Below are positions 1 through 9,082 of a stretch of 64,000 bases of DNA, piece after piece. Each line of letters begins with the position of its first letter. Position 1 is the stretch's first letter. A program made the translations under genes and the position numbers. Origin of the DNA: Hyphomicrobiales bacterium. GTDB taxonomy: Bacteria > Pseudomonadota > Alphaproteobacteria > Rhizobiales > Beijerinckiaceae. The stretch lies in contig JAFLCX010000003.1 of NCBI GenBank assembly GCA_017302635.1, forward strand, positions 124,001 to 188,000, written 5' to 3'. The notes under the pieces were generated by a model, which saw only the letters and a program-made list of their open reading frames with translations, searched no databases and was not told where the DNA came from.

Positions 1-726
1 ATGGCCTTCCTGTCGCGAACCGTTCCGGAGCTGGAAGCCGTATCGCTTCCCTTTCTCTTTCCAAGTCGTGAGGCAGCCTTCAAGGTGATTGACGGGCCGG
101 TCGGGGAGTTGCTCGACAAGAAACTCGCCGAAAAGGGTTTTGCGCCGCTTGGCTTCATGGAGCTGGGTTCGCGTCAGGTCACGAATTCGAAGCGGCCAAT
201 CACAAGCCTTGAGGATTTCAAGGGTCTCAAGATCCGCCTTCAGCCGAACGAGACACACCTCGCCACCTTCCGGGCGCTGGGCGCGAATGCCGTGGCGATG
301 GACGTGAAAGAAATCTATTCGGCCATGCAGCAAGGCGTGATCGACGGACAGGAGAACCCTTTCATCAACATCCAGACTTCGCGCTATTTCGAAGTCCAGA
401 AGTTTTTGACCAAGACCGACCACTTCTTTGATTTCATTGCGGTTGTGGCCAATAAGCGCCAGATGGACGCTTTGACACCGGAGCATCGTGCCGCCGTTCA
501 GGCTGCGATGAAATCGGCGATCGCGCAGCAACGCTCCGTGGCAGCGAAGGCCGATGCTGAGGCGCTGGAAGACCTCAAGAAGCGTGGCATGACCTATAAC
601 GAGCTTCCGCCAGCGGTGATCAACGAGCTTCGCAAAGCGACCTCCGGCATCGTTGATGAACTGCGCAAGCGGCTCGGCAACGACCTGATCGACAAGGTTC
701 TGGCCGAAGTCCAGAAGGCCTCATGA
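1..726 (+). CDS. TRAP transporter substrate-binding protein, DctP family (5' end cut by window)
   Basis: Periplasmic receptor that binds a carboxylate-type ligand and hands it to the TRAP membrane subunits encoded next. The visible 241 residues cover about the C-terminal three quarters of a DctP protein (usually about 330), so the real start and signal peptide lie outside the window and the ATG at position 1 is probably internal. The family signature is present: GLKIRLQP near residue 76 holds the arginine that pairs with the ligand carboxylate, and GVIDGQENP follows near residue 112. The stop is 1 bp before the DctQ start, so dctP, dctQ and dctM form one operon. The ligand cannot be read from sequence; the racemase-type enzymes downstream suggest a hydroxy, amino or dicarboxylic acid. 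Confidence 0.9.
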   Translation: MAFLSRTVPELEAVSLPFLFPSREAAFKVIDGPVGELLDKKLAEKGFAPLGFMELGSRQVTNSKRPITSLEDFKGLKIRLQPNETHLATFRALGANAVAMDVKEIYSAMQQGVIDGQENPFINIQTSRYFEVQKFLTKTDHFFDFIAVVANKRQMDALTPEHRAAVQAAMKSAIAQQRSVAAKADAEALEDLKKRGMTYNELPPAVINELRKATSGIVDELRKRLGNDLIDKVLAEVQKAS

Positions 727-727
727 C

Positions 728-1267
728 ATGGAGGCAGCACCTGCCCTGCCCCCGGATGGTCTCGACCGCTTCGCGACGATCCGGGCATTCCGCAAGATTC
801 TGCACGCTGCGGATTGGCTGGCCGAAAGGGTGATCATCGTCATCATGGCGGTCATGCTGGCGATTGTCACAAGCCAGGTGGGGATGCGCTATCTGCTCAA
901 CCGTTCGCTGGATTGGGCCGATGAAACAGCAACGCTTTGTTTCGTCTGGACAGTCTTTCTGTCACTGCCCCTCGCGTTGCGAAATGGCGGGCATATCGTC
1001 ATGGAAATGCTGCTCACCGCCGTCTCGCCGAAAGTGCGTGACGTTCTTTATCGCTGCATGAGCGTTCTGTCCCTTGGCATGATGGTACTCATCTCGCGGG
1101 AGGCGTTTGTCCTCACCCGCGACAATTGGGACGAGACGATCCCGGTTCTCAACCTCAGCGGCGGTCTCTTTTACCTCGCGGTGGCCATCGGTGCCGCGCA
1201 TTGCACGTTGCGAACAGTCGAGATTTGCCTCTCGGGCGAACCGAAAAAAAGCAACATCATCGAATAG
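728..1267 (+). CDS. TRAP transporter small permease, DctQ family
   Basis: Small integral membrane subunit of a sodium-driven TRAP transporter. The 179 residues contain four hydrophobic segments. The family motif MRYLLNRSLDWADE lies near residue 55, with the positively charged loop and WADE acidic turn typical of DctQ. The ATG is 1 bp after the dctP stop and the gene ends 10 bp before dctM, so the three subunits are cotranscribed and probably translationally coupled. No fusion to DctM is seen, so this is the classical three-component layout. Confidence 0.9.
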   Translation: MEAAPALPPDGLDRFATIRAFRKILHAADWLAERVIIVIMAVMLAIVTSQVGMRYLLNRSLDWADETATLCFVWTVFLSLPLALRNGGHIVMEMLLTAVSPKVRDVLYRCMSVLSLGMMVLISREAFVLTRDNWDETIPVLNLSGGLFYLAVAIGAAHCTLRTVEICLSGEPKKSNIIE

Positions 1268-1277
1268 GCATCCGAAA

Positions 1278-2558
1278 ATGAGCCTTGCCATCACCCTCGC
1301 GTTTTTTGCTGTTGGCCTGCTGGGAATGCCGATCGCGTTTGCTCTGGGATTTGGCTCACTGATCGGTCTCTGGATGGCCAATGTCGACGCAAACATGGTG
1401 CCGCAGCGCATGTTGCATGCGATCAATTCATTCCCGTTGATGTCCATTCCGTTCTTCATGCTGGCCGGTGAACTCATGATCAAGGCGGACATCATGCCCC
1501 GCCTGATTGGCTTCGCGATGGCGTTCGTCGGCCGTGTGCGCGGCGGGCTCGGTCACGCGACAATGATCGCCGCTGCCGGGCTTTCAACCGTCTCCGGTGC
1601 AGCTGTCGCCGATGCCAGCGCCCTTTCCGGCACCCTGATTCCGGAACTCAGGAAGCAGTACGGCCTGCCCTTTGCCAGCGCGGTTGTGGCTGCTGCTGCC
1701 AACCTCGGCCCGATCATTCCGCCTTCTGGCGCCATGATCGTCTACGCATTGATGGCCGGTCCCACGGTTTCGATCGGAGGTCTTTTTCTGGCCGGTGTGA
1801 TCCCCGGCCTGATCCTGACAGCCGCGATGATGGGCTGGTGCAGCTATATCGCCTGGAAGCGGGATTATCCACTCTCTGGCGAGCCCTTCAGCTTCCGAAA
1901 TATTGCCCGCCAGATGAAGGGTTCGCTTGTCGTATTCCTGATGCCGGTAACTGTGATCGGTGGCATTGTCGGTGGCGCGTTCACAGCGACCGAGGGCTCG
2001 GCGATCGCTGTTGTCTACGCGATGCTGATCGGGTTCTTCGTCACGAAGAAACTCAAGCTCTCCGATCTTCCAGACGCACTCCTGCGCGCCGCGATCACCA
2101 CCGCGATTGTCGGTGCCATGATCGCGTTTGCCTCGACCATCACATTCCTGTTCACAATCGATATGCTGCCGCAGAAGCTGGCAGCCCTGATCAAGGAAAT
2201 CACCGCAGACCCGCTGGTTTTCCTCCTGATCGTGGCTGTCATGCTTTTCATCGTCGGAACAGCAATGGAATCGAACGCGGCCTACATCATGCTGGTGCCG
2301 CTTTTCCATCCGATCGCGATGGAGTTCGGGCTCGACCCTCTGCATTTCGGGTTTCTGTTCGTCTTCAATCTGGTCATCGGGATGCTGACTCCGCCCGTTG
2401 CGGTCGTGCTGATGGTGGTTCAGGGCGTGAGCGGGGTCGCGACGAAGCCGTTCATGAAGGAAGTCTGGCCGTTCGTCTGGGTGCAGTACGGGGTACTCGT
2501 GCTCTGCATGCTTTTCCCGTCCATCGTGACATGGTTGCCTCGCACGATGGGCTATTGA
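1278..2558 (+). CDS. TRAP transporter large permease, DctM family
   Basis: Large membrane subunit that forms the sodium-coupled translocation path. I use the ATG at 1278 because the protein then begins with the hydrophobic first helix expected of DctM and has the usual length of 426 residues; the frame stays open further upstream but only through dctQ. About a dozen hydrophobic segments follow. Typical motifs are visible, including GLGHATMIAAAGLSTVSGAA and the proline-rich PPSGAMIVYA and LTPPVAVVLMV stretches. It is followed after 13 bp by an enzyme gene on the same strand, so the transporter and the two racemase-superfamily enzymes probably share one transcript. Confidence 0.92.
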   Translation: MSLAITLAFFAVGLLGMPIAFALGFGSLIGLWMANVDANMVPQRMLHAINSFPLMSIPFFMLAGELMIKADIMPRLIGFAMAFVGRVRGGLGHATMIAAAGLSTVSGAAVADASALSGTLIPELRKQYGLPFASAVVAAAANLGPIIPPSGAMIVYALMAGPTVSIGGLFLAGVIPGLILTAAMMGWCSYIAWKRDYPLSGEPFSFRNIARQMKGSLVVFLMPVTVIGGIVGGAFTATEGSAIAVVYAMLIGFFVTKKLKLSDLPDALLRAAITTAIVGAMIAFASTITFLFTIDMLPQKLAALIKEITADPLVFLLIVAVMLFIVGTAMESNAAYIMLVPLFHPIAMEFGLDPLHFGFLFVFNLVIGMLTPPVAVVLMVVQGVSGVATKPFMKEVWPFVWVQYGVLVLCMLFPSIVTWLPRTMGY

Positions 2559-2571
2559 ACAGGGAAGACCC

Positions 2572-3306
2572 ATGCACCGCATCGGCATGCTCACGCCCTC
2601 CTCGAATACGGTGCTCGAACCCGTAACGGCCGCTATTCTCGCCGGACAGAGCGAAATCACTGCCCATTTCTCGCGTTTCAAGGTGACCGAGATCGCGCTC
2701 GATGCGGACGCGCTGGCGCAGTTCGACGACAGCGAAATCCTGCGCGCTGCCGAACTTCTGGCGCATGCGAAGGTTGATGTGATTGCGTGGAATGGAACTT
2801 CGGCCAGCTGGCTCGGTATCGAGCGGGACGAACGTCTCAAGGAACGGATCGAAAGCACAACTGGAATCCGCGCCAGCACCTGTATCCTCTCGCTGGTCGA
2901 TATCCTCAAGCGGCTGGGAGCGTCCCGTCAGGCTCTTGTGACCCCTTACACCGATGATGTTCAGGCGAGGATCATCAAAACCTATGCCGGGCGTGGCATC
3001 CAATGCCCTGCCGAGTATCATCTCGGCATCCGCGACAATTTCAGTTTTGGCGTTGTGCCGCAGGCGCGGATACGCGCGATGATCGCGGAATGCCTCAACT
3101 CCTCGCCAGACGTCGTCACCATCCTCTGCACCAATATGAACGGCGCGCGCCTTGCCGCCGAGATGGAGCCTGAAGCAGGGGCGATCATCTTGGACTCTGT
3201 CGCCGTCACACTTTGGGGATGCTTGTTGGAAATCGGCGTTCGTCCTGACATCATCCGCGGCTGGGGCCGGATTTTCACCAGTGATCGGCTCAATCCACGT
3301 CCATAG
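2572..3306 (+). CDS. Maleate isomerase / arylmalonate decarboxylase-like protein (Asp/Glu racemase superfamily)
   Basis: Cytoplasmic enzyme of 244 residues resembling maleate cis-trans isomerases, arylmalonate decarboxylase and EutA-type proteins. The N-terminal GMLTPSSNTVLEP and the second-half cysteine motif LCTNMNG (Cys186) are family hallmarks. Maleate isomerases use two cysteines; here the first position is Asn74 (AWNGTSAS), so a symmetric two-cysteine racemase mechanism is unlikely. A one-cysteine decarboxylase- or isomerase-type reaction is the better inference. It lies 13 bp after dctM and 1 bp before a hydantoin-racemase-like gene, which points to processing of the TRAP substrate. 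The substrate is unknown. Confidence 0.75.
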   Translation: MHRIGMLTPSSNTVLEPVTAAILAGQSEITAHFSRFKVTEIALDADALAQFDDSEILRAAELLAHAKVDVIAWNGTSASWLGIERDERLKERIESTTGIRASTCILSLVDILKRLGASRQALVTPYTDDVQARIIKTYAGRGIQCPAEYHLGIRDNFSFGVVPQARIRAMIAECLNSSPDVVTILCTNMNGARLAAEMEPEAGAIILDSVAVTLWGCLLEIGVRPDIIRGWGRIFTSDRLNPRP

Positions 3307-3307
3307 A

Positions 3308-4030
3308 ATGCAGAGAATGCGCATCCTCCTCATCAACCCGAACACGACACCCGCAATCACCGCGCTGGTTTCCCAAGCTTTGCGGGACTTCCTGCCGCCG
3401 GAGAGCGAGGTGATCGAGGCCACCGGCCGGTTTGGCTCCGCCTACATCACGTCGCGTGCGAGCTATGCCATCGGCGGACATGCGGCTCTGGACGCGCTCG
3501 CCTGTCATGCCAACATCCCTTTGGATGCTGTGATGCTTGCCTGTTTCGGGGATCCGGCTTTGTCGGCCTTGCGCGAGATTTCCGCCGTTCCGGTCATCGG
3601 CATGGCGGAAGCCGCGTGCCTGTTAGCCACCAAATCCGACGGCCCGTTTTCCATCGTGACCGGTGGCACCGCCTGGGTGCCGCTCTTGCGGGAATTTGTC
3701 TCGGCGATCGGGCTCTCGGATCGGCTCGCTTCGGTCCGCGCTTCGGCGATGACAGGAGGCGAGATCGCCAGGGATCCCGACGGCGCACTGAGCCTTCTTT
3801 CAACCGAGATCGATGCCTGTCAGGCTGACGGTGCCCGACAGGTGATACTGGGAGGCGCGGGTCTGGCTGGTCTATCAAAAAGACTGGCCTCGCGTTCCGC
3901 TCTCCCGATTGTCGATTGCGTCGAGGCGATGGCTCGCATGACGATGGAAGCCATCCATCACGACCGGCAAGCGGGTCATTCCAGCCGGACGAGCCCGCAA
4001 GCCAGCTTTTTTCGCGCCAACCTCCAATAG
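3308..4030 (+). CDS. Asp/Glu/hydantoin racemase family protein
   Basis: Cytoplasmic racemase-superfamily enzyme, 240 residues from ATG 3308; an internal ATG at 3317 gives MRILLINPNT and is an equally good start. The first catalytic cysteine is Cys79 in LACFGDPAL. The second cysteine of hydantoin racemases, expected in a GCAG motif, is Gly183 (LGGAGLAG), although a cysteine occurs later in PIVDCVEAM (Cys204). Such GG variants occur in uncharacterised members of the family, so true racemase activity is uncertain. It is the last gene of the TRAP operon; the C-terminal tail after residue 215 looks unstructured. Together with the preceding isomerase-like gene it suggests stereochemical conversion of an imported acid. 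Confidence 0.75.
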   Translation: MQRMRILLINPNTTPAITALVSQALRDFLPPESEVIEATGRFGSAYITSRASYAIGGHAALDALACHANIPLDAVMLACFGDPALSALREISAVPVIGMAEAACLLATKSDGPFSIVTGGTAWVPLLREFVSAIGLSDRLASVRASAMTGGEIARDPDGALSLLSTEIDACQADGARQVILGGAGLAGLSKRLASRSALPIVDCVEAMARMTMEAIHHDRQAGHSSRTSPQASFFRANLQ

Positions 4031-4230
4031 AAGTGCTCACGAGAAAACCAGAGCGGTTTCAGGAGGCGCCCTGCCCCGCCATGGTTCAATTTGCGCGAAG
4101 CCGGCTCACGCGGCCTGTGCAAAGCGTGTCAGAGGTCTTGTCTCTCACTATTGATCTGCACGCGCTCGTTGAGATGCCGCCGCCGCTGTCTCCGAACGCG
4201 CATGTTTCGGATCAAGTCCGCCGGCCTGCC

Positions 4231-5433
4231 CTATCTCTCGATCTCGAGGCTGCTTTCGGGCGCGCGCTGCTCGCCGAGGCGCACGGGCGCGGTCAGAACG
4301 GTTTCGACTGTCGCCGCGGCTCCCTTCACAACGAAATGCAGCACCCCTCCGCTGGCACCATCAGACTCGAGCGACTGATTGCTCGCGAGGCGCTGCCCGA
4401 TCAGTTTCACCACGCTGGCGTTCTCGGCAAATTTGCCATGATTGAGAGAGTCGCCACCCCGCACATCGGAGAGGTCCACGACCGTCACGCCCGATCGGGC
4501 AAGGTTGGACCGGTAAGGCTCCCGGGATGGGTCGATTGCACCCAGTCGGTCGGTGCTGCCCCATAGCCAGCGCGAGGCTCCGAGTGCCTTGTCATCGGAG
4601 GACACGAACAACGTCACCCTGGGCTTGTTCCGCGCCTGCTGAAGCACCCGCCCCTGCGCCGCTGCAACATCGACATCGACATCGGGTGCGGCGAGCATGA
4701 CATCCTTGATCTTGGGTGGGATTGTGCCCTTGCGGATAACCATCTGCCGCATGGTTTCGAGCGTCAGCCAGCCGCCCATGGAATGGGCCAGCACCGAAAC
4801 CTGCCCAACGGAAGGCGTATCGGCAAGTTTGGCCAGAAGCAACTCGAGGGAATCGCGCCCCAAAGCGGCGCTCTCGCGATCATAGGGGTATGAGCCGAGG
4901 CTGGCCCACGAGGCCCAGCTGAACAGAACGGGAGTCACCTCGGCGCCGCTGTCGTGAACGATCTGGGCGATGCGGAATACGGCTTCGTCAAACCGCGTGT
5001 TGTAGCCATGCACAAAAACGAGAACATGTCGCTTGGTCTTCTGAGCACTTGTGAGAAGGCGCTTGGCGAAAGCGTCGCGTTCCATGGCTTCAAAGCGCAC
5101 GGCACCGAAGTTCTGCGCGGGATCGGCGATCCCGCCACTCGGCCACTGGATTTCACCGGTTTTGCGGTTTTTCGGGATTGAGACCGCGACCTCGGCAAAG
5201 CGTGGCGTGAGCGTCCGCTCGCCTGAAAAACGAAGCGCGGCATCCTCCGAAGGGCGACGGGTGGTGATCGCGAGCACGTTGACGACGCTGGCCGCATCGG
5301 GCCGCAGGACATCTCCGGCGACACCCAAAGCGGGCTGCGGTCTCGATGAGCACCCTGCCAGCGCTCCCGCGAGCAGGGTGATCAGGGCGACCCGCGCCAT
5401 CAGAGTGCATTTCGAGGCATTTTTCGCATACAT
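4231..5433 (-). CDS. Lipoprotein alpha/beta hydrolase (DUF900 family)
   Basis: Predicted membrane-anchored serine hydrolase of 400 residues. The N-terminus has a hydrophobic signal ending in a lipobox, LAGALAGC, so Cys28 should be lipidated. The alpha/beta-hydrolase core shows the oxyanion strand VLVFVHGYNTRF near residue 137 and the nucleophile elbow AHSMGG with Ser218, as in DUF900 proteins. A late aspartate (DVDVDVA region) and HGKFAENASV could supply the other triad members. It converges with the TRAP operon and stands alone, with no near neighbour on its strand. Substrate unknown; esterase activity is inferred from the family. Confidence 0.8.
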   Translation of the reverse strand: MYAKNASKCTLMARVALITLLAGALAGCSSRPQPALGVAGDVLRPDAASVVNVLAITTRRPSEDAALRFSGERTLTPRFAEVAVSIPKNRKTGEIQWPSGGIADPAQNFGAVRFEAMERDAFAKRLLTSAQKTKRHVLVFVHGYNTRFDEAVFRIAQIVHDSGAEVTPVLFSWASWASLGSYPYDRESAALGRDSLELLLAKLADTPSVGQVSVLAHSMGGWLTLETMRQMVIRKGTIPPKIKDVMLAAPDVDVDVAAAQGRVLQQARNKPRVTLFVSSDDKALGASRWLWGSTDRLGAIDPSREPYRSNLARSGVTVVDLSDVRGGDSLNHGKFAENASVVKLIGQRLASNQSLESDGASGGVLHFVVKGAAATVETVLTAPVRLGEQRAPESSLEIER

Positions 5434-5885
5434 TGTTCAAAGTCCCGGCAACAGGCGTCAGGGAAGCGAGATTTGCGATCCTAATCCATTTGTCTCGTAC
5501 AGACCGTCATTTTCTTTGGTGGTAAATTCCTGACCAACGGCCGTATCGCGGACCGTTTCCGGAAGTCGCTTCCCCACCCTGTAGGCGAGCTTCTCGCGCC
5601 TCTCCCCATGGCGCTCAATCGACGGCTTCTGGAGCACCCGCCAACCGCGCTCGATCCTTGGTTAGTCGACGCCGAGCCAGACACACTTCATTGCGCCGCC
5701 ATCCATCCCGATAGCGGCATAACTGCGGGAAGAATCCACTGAGGAAACGCCCCGAAAATGTTCAAACAAACAGAGCCATCTCTCTCAGACTGTCTCTGTC
5801 GAGCATACTCTGATGACCGCCAAAGGCGCGGAGATTTGACCAGCCGGTGCGCTCACAAGCTGCTCCTCATATGGGGTCTTCGGTG
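5434..5885 (-). other. Intergenic stretch with degenerate coding remnant
   Basis: No intact gene is visible in these 452 bases. On the minus strand an open frame from about 5655 to 5465 reads IERGWRVLQKPSIERHG and onwards with natural-looking composition, and the same frame continues upstream past one stop near 5670 into AAIGMDGGAMKCVWLGVD. This looks like the tail of a decayed gene, but I do not recognise the family. Confidence 0.3.
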
Positions 5886-6509
5886 TCATCGCGGCAGAAA
5901 AAACCCGGAAAGCTTTAGACCAGACATGATCATCTCGATGCCCATGGCCGCCTGCAACACGCCAAAGATTGCACCAAGGATGATCAAGGGTACCGGACCG
6001 ATCACACGCATAAACCAATGCGCCCCCAGCATTGCGCCGACATTCGCAAACATAATGCCGCCGACAACGCCAAGTATGGCAAGGCGTTCAGGGAACGAGG
6101 GAAAATAGCTTGAAAACAGGATCAGGATAGCAACGCCCATCGGCGTGACAATTCCCGGAATCGCGAGCGGCATCATAGCGAGTGCGGTTGTTGGTGCGGG
6201 TGGTGATGGCTCGGATTTCGACGCTCCGCCGAACACGTTCTTCAACGCTGTGATGAACAGGATAAGGCCAGCCGCGATGATCAGAGACGAGCGAGAGGTC
6301 CCCGCGGAGGCCATGACCGACGTGCCAACAAATACCGCTACCGCCAGAGTTCCAAACGCGAACAGCCCAGCCAGAACAGCGATCTTCCGACGCAGCACGG
6401 TATTTGCCGCCGCAGTCGTTTGCGCGAAAAGCGGCAACAGGGCAATCGGCCCCATCATGCTGAACAGCAGCGAGCCCAGAAGCGGAAGCGGTACGTTGAT
6501 TTCACTCAC
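5886..6509 (-). CDS. MarC family integral membrane protein
   Basis: A 207-residue inner-membrane protein with six hydrophobic segments in two halves, matching the MarC (UPF0056) family. The first helix region LLGSLLFSMMGPIALLPLF contains the glycine/proline pattern of the family, and the second half begins with LAIPGIVTPMGV. The start is GTG at 6509, supported by AGGAG seven bases upstream. It lies 9 bp after the outer-membrane barrel gene and is the last gene of the 11558-5886 minus-strand operon. The transported substrate of MarC proteins is not established; here an accessory transport role in the operon's pathway is inference only. Confidence 0.85.
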   Translation of the reverse strand: MSEINVPLPLLGSLLFSMMGPIALLPLFAQTTAAANTVLRRKIAVLAGLFAFGTLAVAVFVGTSVMASAGTSRSSLIIAAGLILFITALKNVFGGASKSEPSPPAPTTALAMMPLAIPGIVTPMGVAILILFSSYFPSFPERLAILGVVGGIMFANVGAMLGAHWFMRVIGPVPLIILGAIFGVLQAAMGIEMIMSGLKLSGFFLPR

Positions 6510-6518
6510 GGTAACTCC

Positions 6519-8261
6519 TCAAAGCGACCAGTAGAGACTCGCCTGCAGTGTAGTCCAGTTCTTGCGGGCTCCGGCATCCCGAAGAGCCTTGCCCGGTACG
6601 GCAATCGACCCGATTGTCTGGAGATAGAGGTTCCGATTGATAGCCCAGCGGCCGGTCAGCGTGAATTCCTGGCCGATATCGCTGGATGTCAAAGTAGAAA
6701 GTGCCGGGTTCGAACCGAGATTGTTCCGCTCGGGCGCCCGCAGGATATGCCAGTCAAAGGTGACGTTGAGCGTCGGCATCGGTACGATATTAAACTGCAA
6801 CCGGTGCACCGAGAGGTTGGAATTGGAGGTCAGCTTGCCGAAGCTGATCCCTTGCAACCAGTTACCGAGGCCCGTCGCCAGCAGCGGATCGAAACGGTTG
6901 TAGCTCGCGGAATTCGGGTTGTCGCCGCTGGCATAGGAATAGCGATAGGACAGGCTCGGCGACCACGGGAGATGCGCCGCCTGATAGCCGACGAGACCAT
7001 AGGCAGCGTAAGCCGACATACGGAAACGCTCATGGTCCTGATAGGCAAACTCGCTAGCCAGCCAGAAACCTTCCGCGCCAAAGGGGCGCTCCCAGCGGAC
7101 ATGCCCGGCATAGGTGCGAAGCCCTTCGCGCGGCAGACGAACACCTCCTGGCGCGACCAACGAGCCGGTGGAACGCGTCACAGTCAGGTAAGTTGCATCC
7201 ACCGAGAGGCCAGGCCGGAGCGTGTAGCGCAGGTTGGCGCCGAGATAGTTCGCGCGGGAATCGATGCCGGGCAGTTCATCCGGATCGATCCAGAACGCCT
7301 TCGCGGTCCAGGGACCCAGCTTGACGTCGGCGACCACCGAAAAGTCACTGGCATTGCGCGGACCGAGATAGGTGCCACCACGCTTGCCGATATTGGCGTT
7401 CCCGCGCACGAAATGCACGAGCCAGCCATCGTTCAGCGTCACATTCTGCCGGCCAACACTGACATTGACGCTGTTGCCGGTGGCTGGATCCACATAAAGC
7501 AGGCCAGCATAGGCACGCTCGAGGTCGGTCCAGGTCCGGGTATCATTGCGGTAGATGTCCTGCCCGACCGACCATGACGTGAGCGCCGTCAGCGCGCCAT
7601 AGGCATAAAAGGGCGTGTCACCGAGTTGGACTGCTCCTGCCAGGCCGAGGTCGGTGTAGCCCTCTGTCCAGCCCGGCGCACGCCCCGGTCGCTTCCGCGC
7701 AATGGGGCTGCCAGCCGTGAACAGCGCCGGGTTGCCGAACCACGGGTTGATATCGGAATAGGCTCCAAGCCCCCCGCTGATGATCGCGGTGAAGAAGGCC
7801 CGTTCGCCGCGATAAAGCACCGGGAAAGATCGCGGATCGCCAGCCAGAAGTCCTGGTGCGCCAGCGGCAGAGGCCGGCATTGCGGTGTCGAGTTCGATCA
7901 CAACCGCGAGGCTTCCGGGCGAACGACCCGGCACGAGCCGATAGCTGATCTGTCCCACGCCGAGCCGGCTGCGAGGGGTTACAAGCTGCCGCTCGATGAA
8001 GGCGCGGGAATAGCCACGCCCCACCAGGGCCTGCATGCTCTCGCGCAGGCGAGCCAGAGCAGCCTGATCCCGCGCCGGATTGTCCGAGCCACGCGCCAGC
8101 ACGACATCCACGCGTTCGATCGGCGCACCTTCCGCCTGCGCGGCCAGAGGAATCGCGCCGCCTGCCTGCTGCGCGACGGCACCATCGGCCAGCGCCAGCA
8201 GAGCCATCGATGTGGCTACTCCGACCAGTTTGGAACGGAAGCCCGGCATGCCTGCGCTCAC
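6519..8261 (-). CDS. Outer-membrane beta-barrel protein, alginate-export (AlgE)-like porin
   Basis: Exported protein of about 580 residues. A signal peptide ends near AVAQQAG (residue 30). A short periplasmic region follows (residues 45-130, rich in charged alpha-type sequence), and then a long barrel domain made of alternating strands with many Trp/Tyr girdle residues. The protein ends in YWSL, close to the aromatic-terminal signal of outer-membrane proteins. The barrel pattern (SVGRQNVTLNDG, FDPLLATG, YRYSYASGDNP) resembles alginate-export-type porins. The GTG start overlaps the SDR stop by 4 bp (GTGA), so it is translationally coupled to the dehydrogenase genes. It probably admits the operon's substrate through the outer membrane. 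Confidence 0.75.
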   Translation of the reverse strand: MSAGMPGFRSKLVGVATSMALLALADGAVAQQAGGAIPLAAQAEGAPIERVDVVLARGSDNPARDQAALARLRESMQALVGRGYSRAFIERQLVTPRSRLGVGQISYRLVPGRSPGSLAVVIELDTAMPASAAGAPGLLAGDPRSFPVLYRGERAFFTAIISGGLGAYSDINPWFGNPALFTAGSPIARKRPGRAPGWTEGYTDLGLAGAVQLGDTPFYAYGALTALTSWSVGQDIYRNDTRTWTDLERAYAGLLYVDPATGNSVNVSVGRQNVTLNDGWLVHFVRGNANIGKRGGTYLGPRNASDFSVVADVKLGPWTAKAFWIDPDELPGIDSRANYLGANLRYTLRPGLSVDATYLTVTRSTGSLVAPGGVRLPREGLRTYAGHVRWERPFGAEGFWLASEFAYQDHERFRMSAYAAYGLVGYQAAHLPWSPSLSYRYSYASGDNPNSASYNRFDPLLATGLGNWLQGISFGKLTSNSNLSVHRLQFNIVPMPTLNVTFDWHILRAPERNNLGSNPALSTLTSSDIGQEFTLTGRWAINRNLYLQTIGSIAVPGKALRDAGARKNWTTLQASLYWSL

Positions 8262-9058
8262 TGCCCGAACAGGCGCACGACTCCGCCGCCGCCATGAACA
8301 TTGACCGTCTGCCCACTGACCCAGCCCGCCGCCGGCGAGCAGAGCCAGAGGAAGGCATTCGCGACATCCTGCGGGGATCCGGGCCGACCCGTGAGGCTGT
8401 CAGGGTTGCGCAGTTTCTCCTGCATCGCAGGGTCAATCCCGGCATCGGCATAGCCAGCAGTCATCACCGTGCCGATCAGGATGGAATTGACGCGCACCTT
8501 CTTTGCCAAGAGGTGCGCGATCGAGACCATCATCTGGTTCAGCGCAGCCTTTGCCGTGCCATAGGCGAGGATGTCATAGGCCGGCGTCGCCGAGGAGAAC
8601 GAGCCGGAATTGGTGATGCTCGGGTTCTTCTCTTTCAGCAGGTGCGGCAGGCAAGCCATGCTCATCCGGTAGGCGCTGATCGCGTTGAGTTTGTATGAGG
8701 CAACGAAATCTTCGTCGGAGATCGCCGTGGGGTCCTCGTGACGACCACCCCACCCAACATTGTTCACGAGCGTCGAGATACCGCCGAACGCGGCGACGGT
8801 TGCGGCCACGACCGCATCGATCTGCTCAGATTTCGTGACGTCGCAGGCCATGCCGCGGCAGTCGGAGCCAGTTTCGGCAGCGATTTCAGCCGCCGTCTTC
8901 CGGGCCATCTCGCCATTGAGATCGGCGATCATCACCTTGGCGCCGGCACCCGCGAGGGTCTTGGCGATCCCCGCACCGATATTCTGCGCCCCTCCGGTGA
9001 TGATCACCTTGTGATCGGTCATGCGGAAATCGGCGAAGGCGTCGAAGGAAACAGACAC
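8258..9058 (-). CDS. Short-chain dehydrogenase/reductase (SDR)
   Basis: Classical SDR of 266 residues from the GTG at 9058, which has GAGG seven bases upstream; the ATG at 9022 lacks a clear ribosome-binding site. The NAD(P)-binding motif ITGGAQNIGAG (near residues 19-29), the NNVGWGG strand and the catalytic YGTAK (Tyr/Lys) are all present, with Ser in the SFSSATP segment before it. An Asp in IADLNGE after the second strand favours NAD over NADP. It lies between a D-2-hydroxyacid dehydrogenase and a porin in one operon. An alcohol or hydroxy-acid oxidation step is inferred; the substrate is unknown. Confidence 0.88.
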   Translation of the reverse strand: MSVSFDAFADFRMTDHKVIITGGAQNIGAGIAKTLAGAGAKVMIADLNGEMARKTAAEIAAETGSDCRGMACDVTKSEQIDAVVAATVAAFGGISTLVNNVGWGGRHEDPTAISDEDFVASYKLNAISAYRMSMACLPHLLKEKNPSITNSGSFSSATPAYDILAYGTAKAALNQMMVSIAHLLAKKVRVNSILIGTVMTAGYADAGIDPAMQEKLRNPDSLTGRPGSPQDVANAFLWLCSPAAGWVSGQTVNVHGGGGVVRLFGQ

Positions 9059-9082
9059 GGGAACCTCAGGAAGCTGAAGGGA

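Noticed and set aside
1584..2909. Long minus-strand open frame opposite dctM and the isomerase gene.
   Set aside because: It is an antisense shadow; composition is dominated by His, Arg and Gln runs, and the plus strand encodes a clear membrane protein.
3916..4566. Plus-strand open frame after the racemase gene.
   Set aside because: It overlaps the ends of two convincing genes in other frames and shows no recognisable domain.
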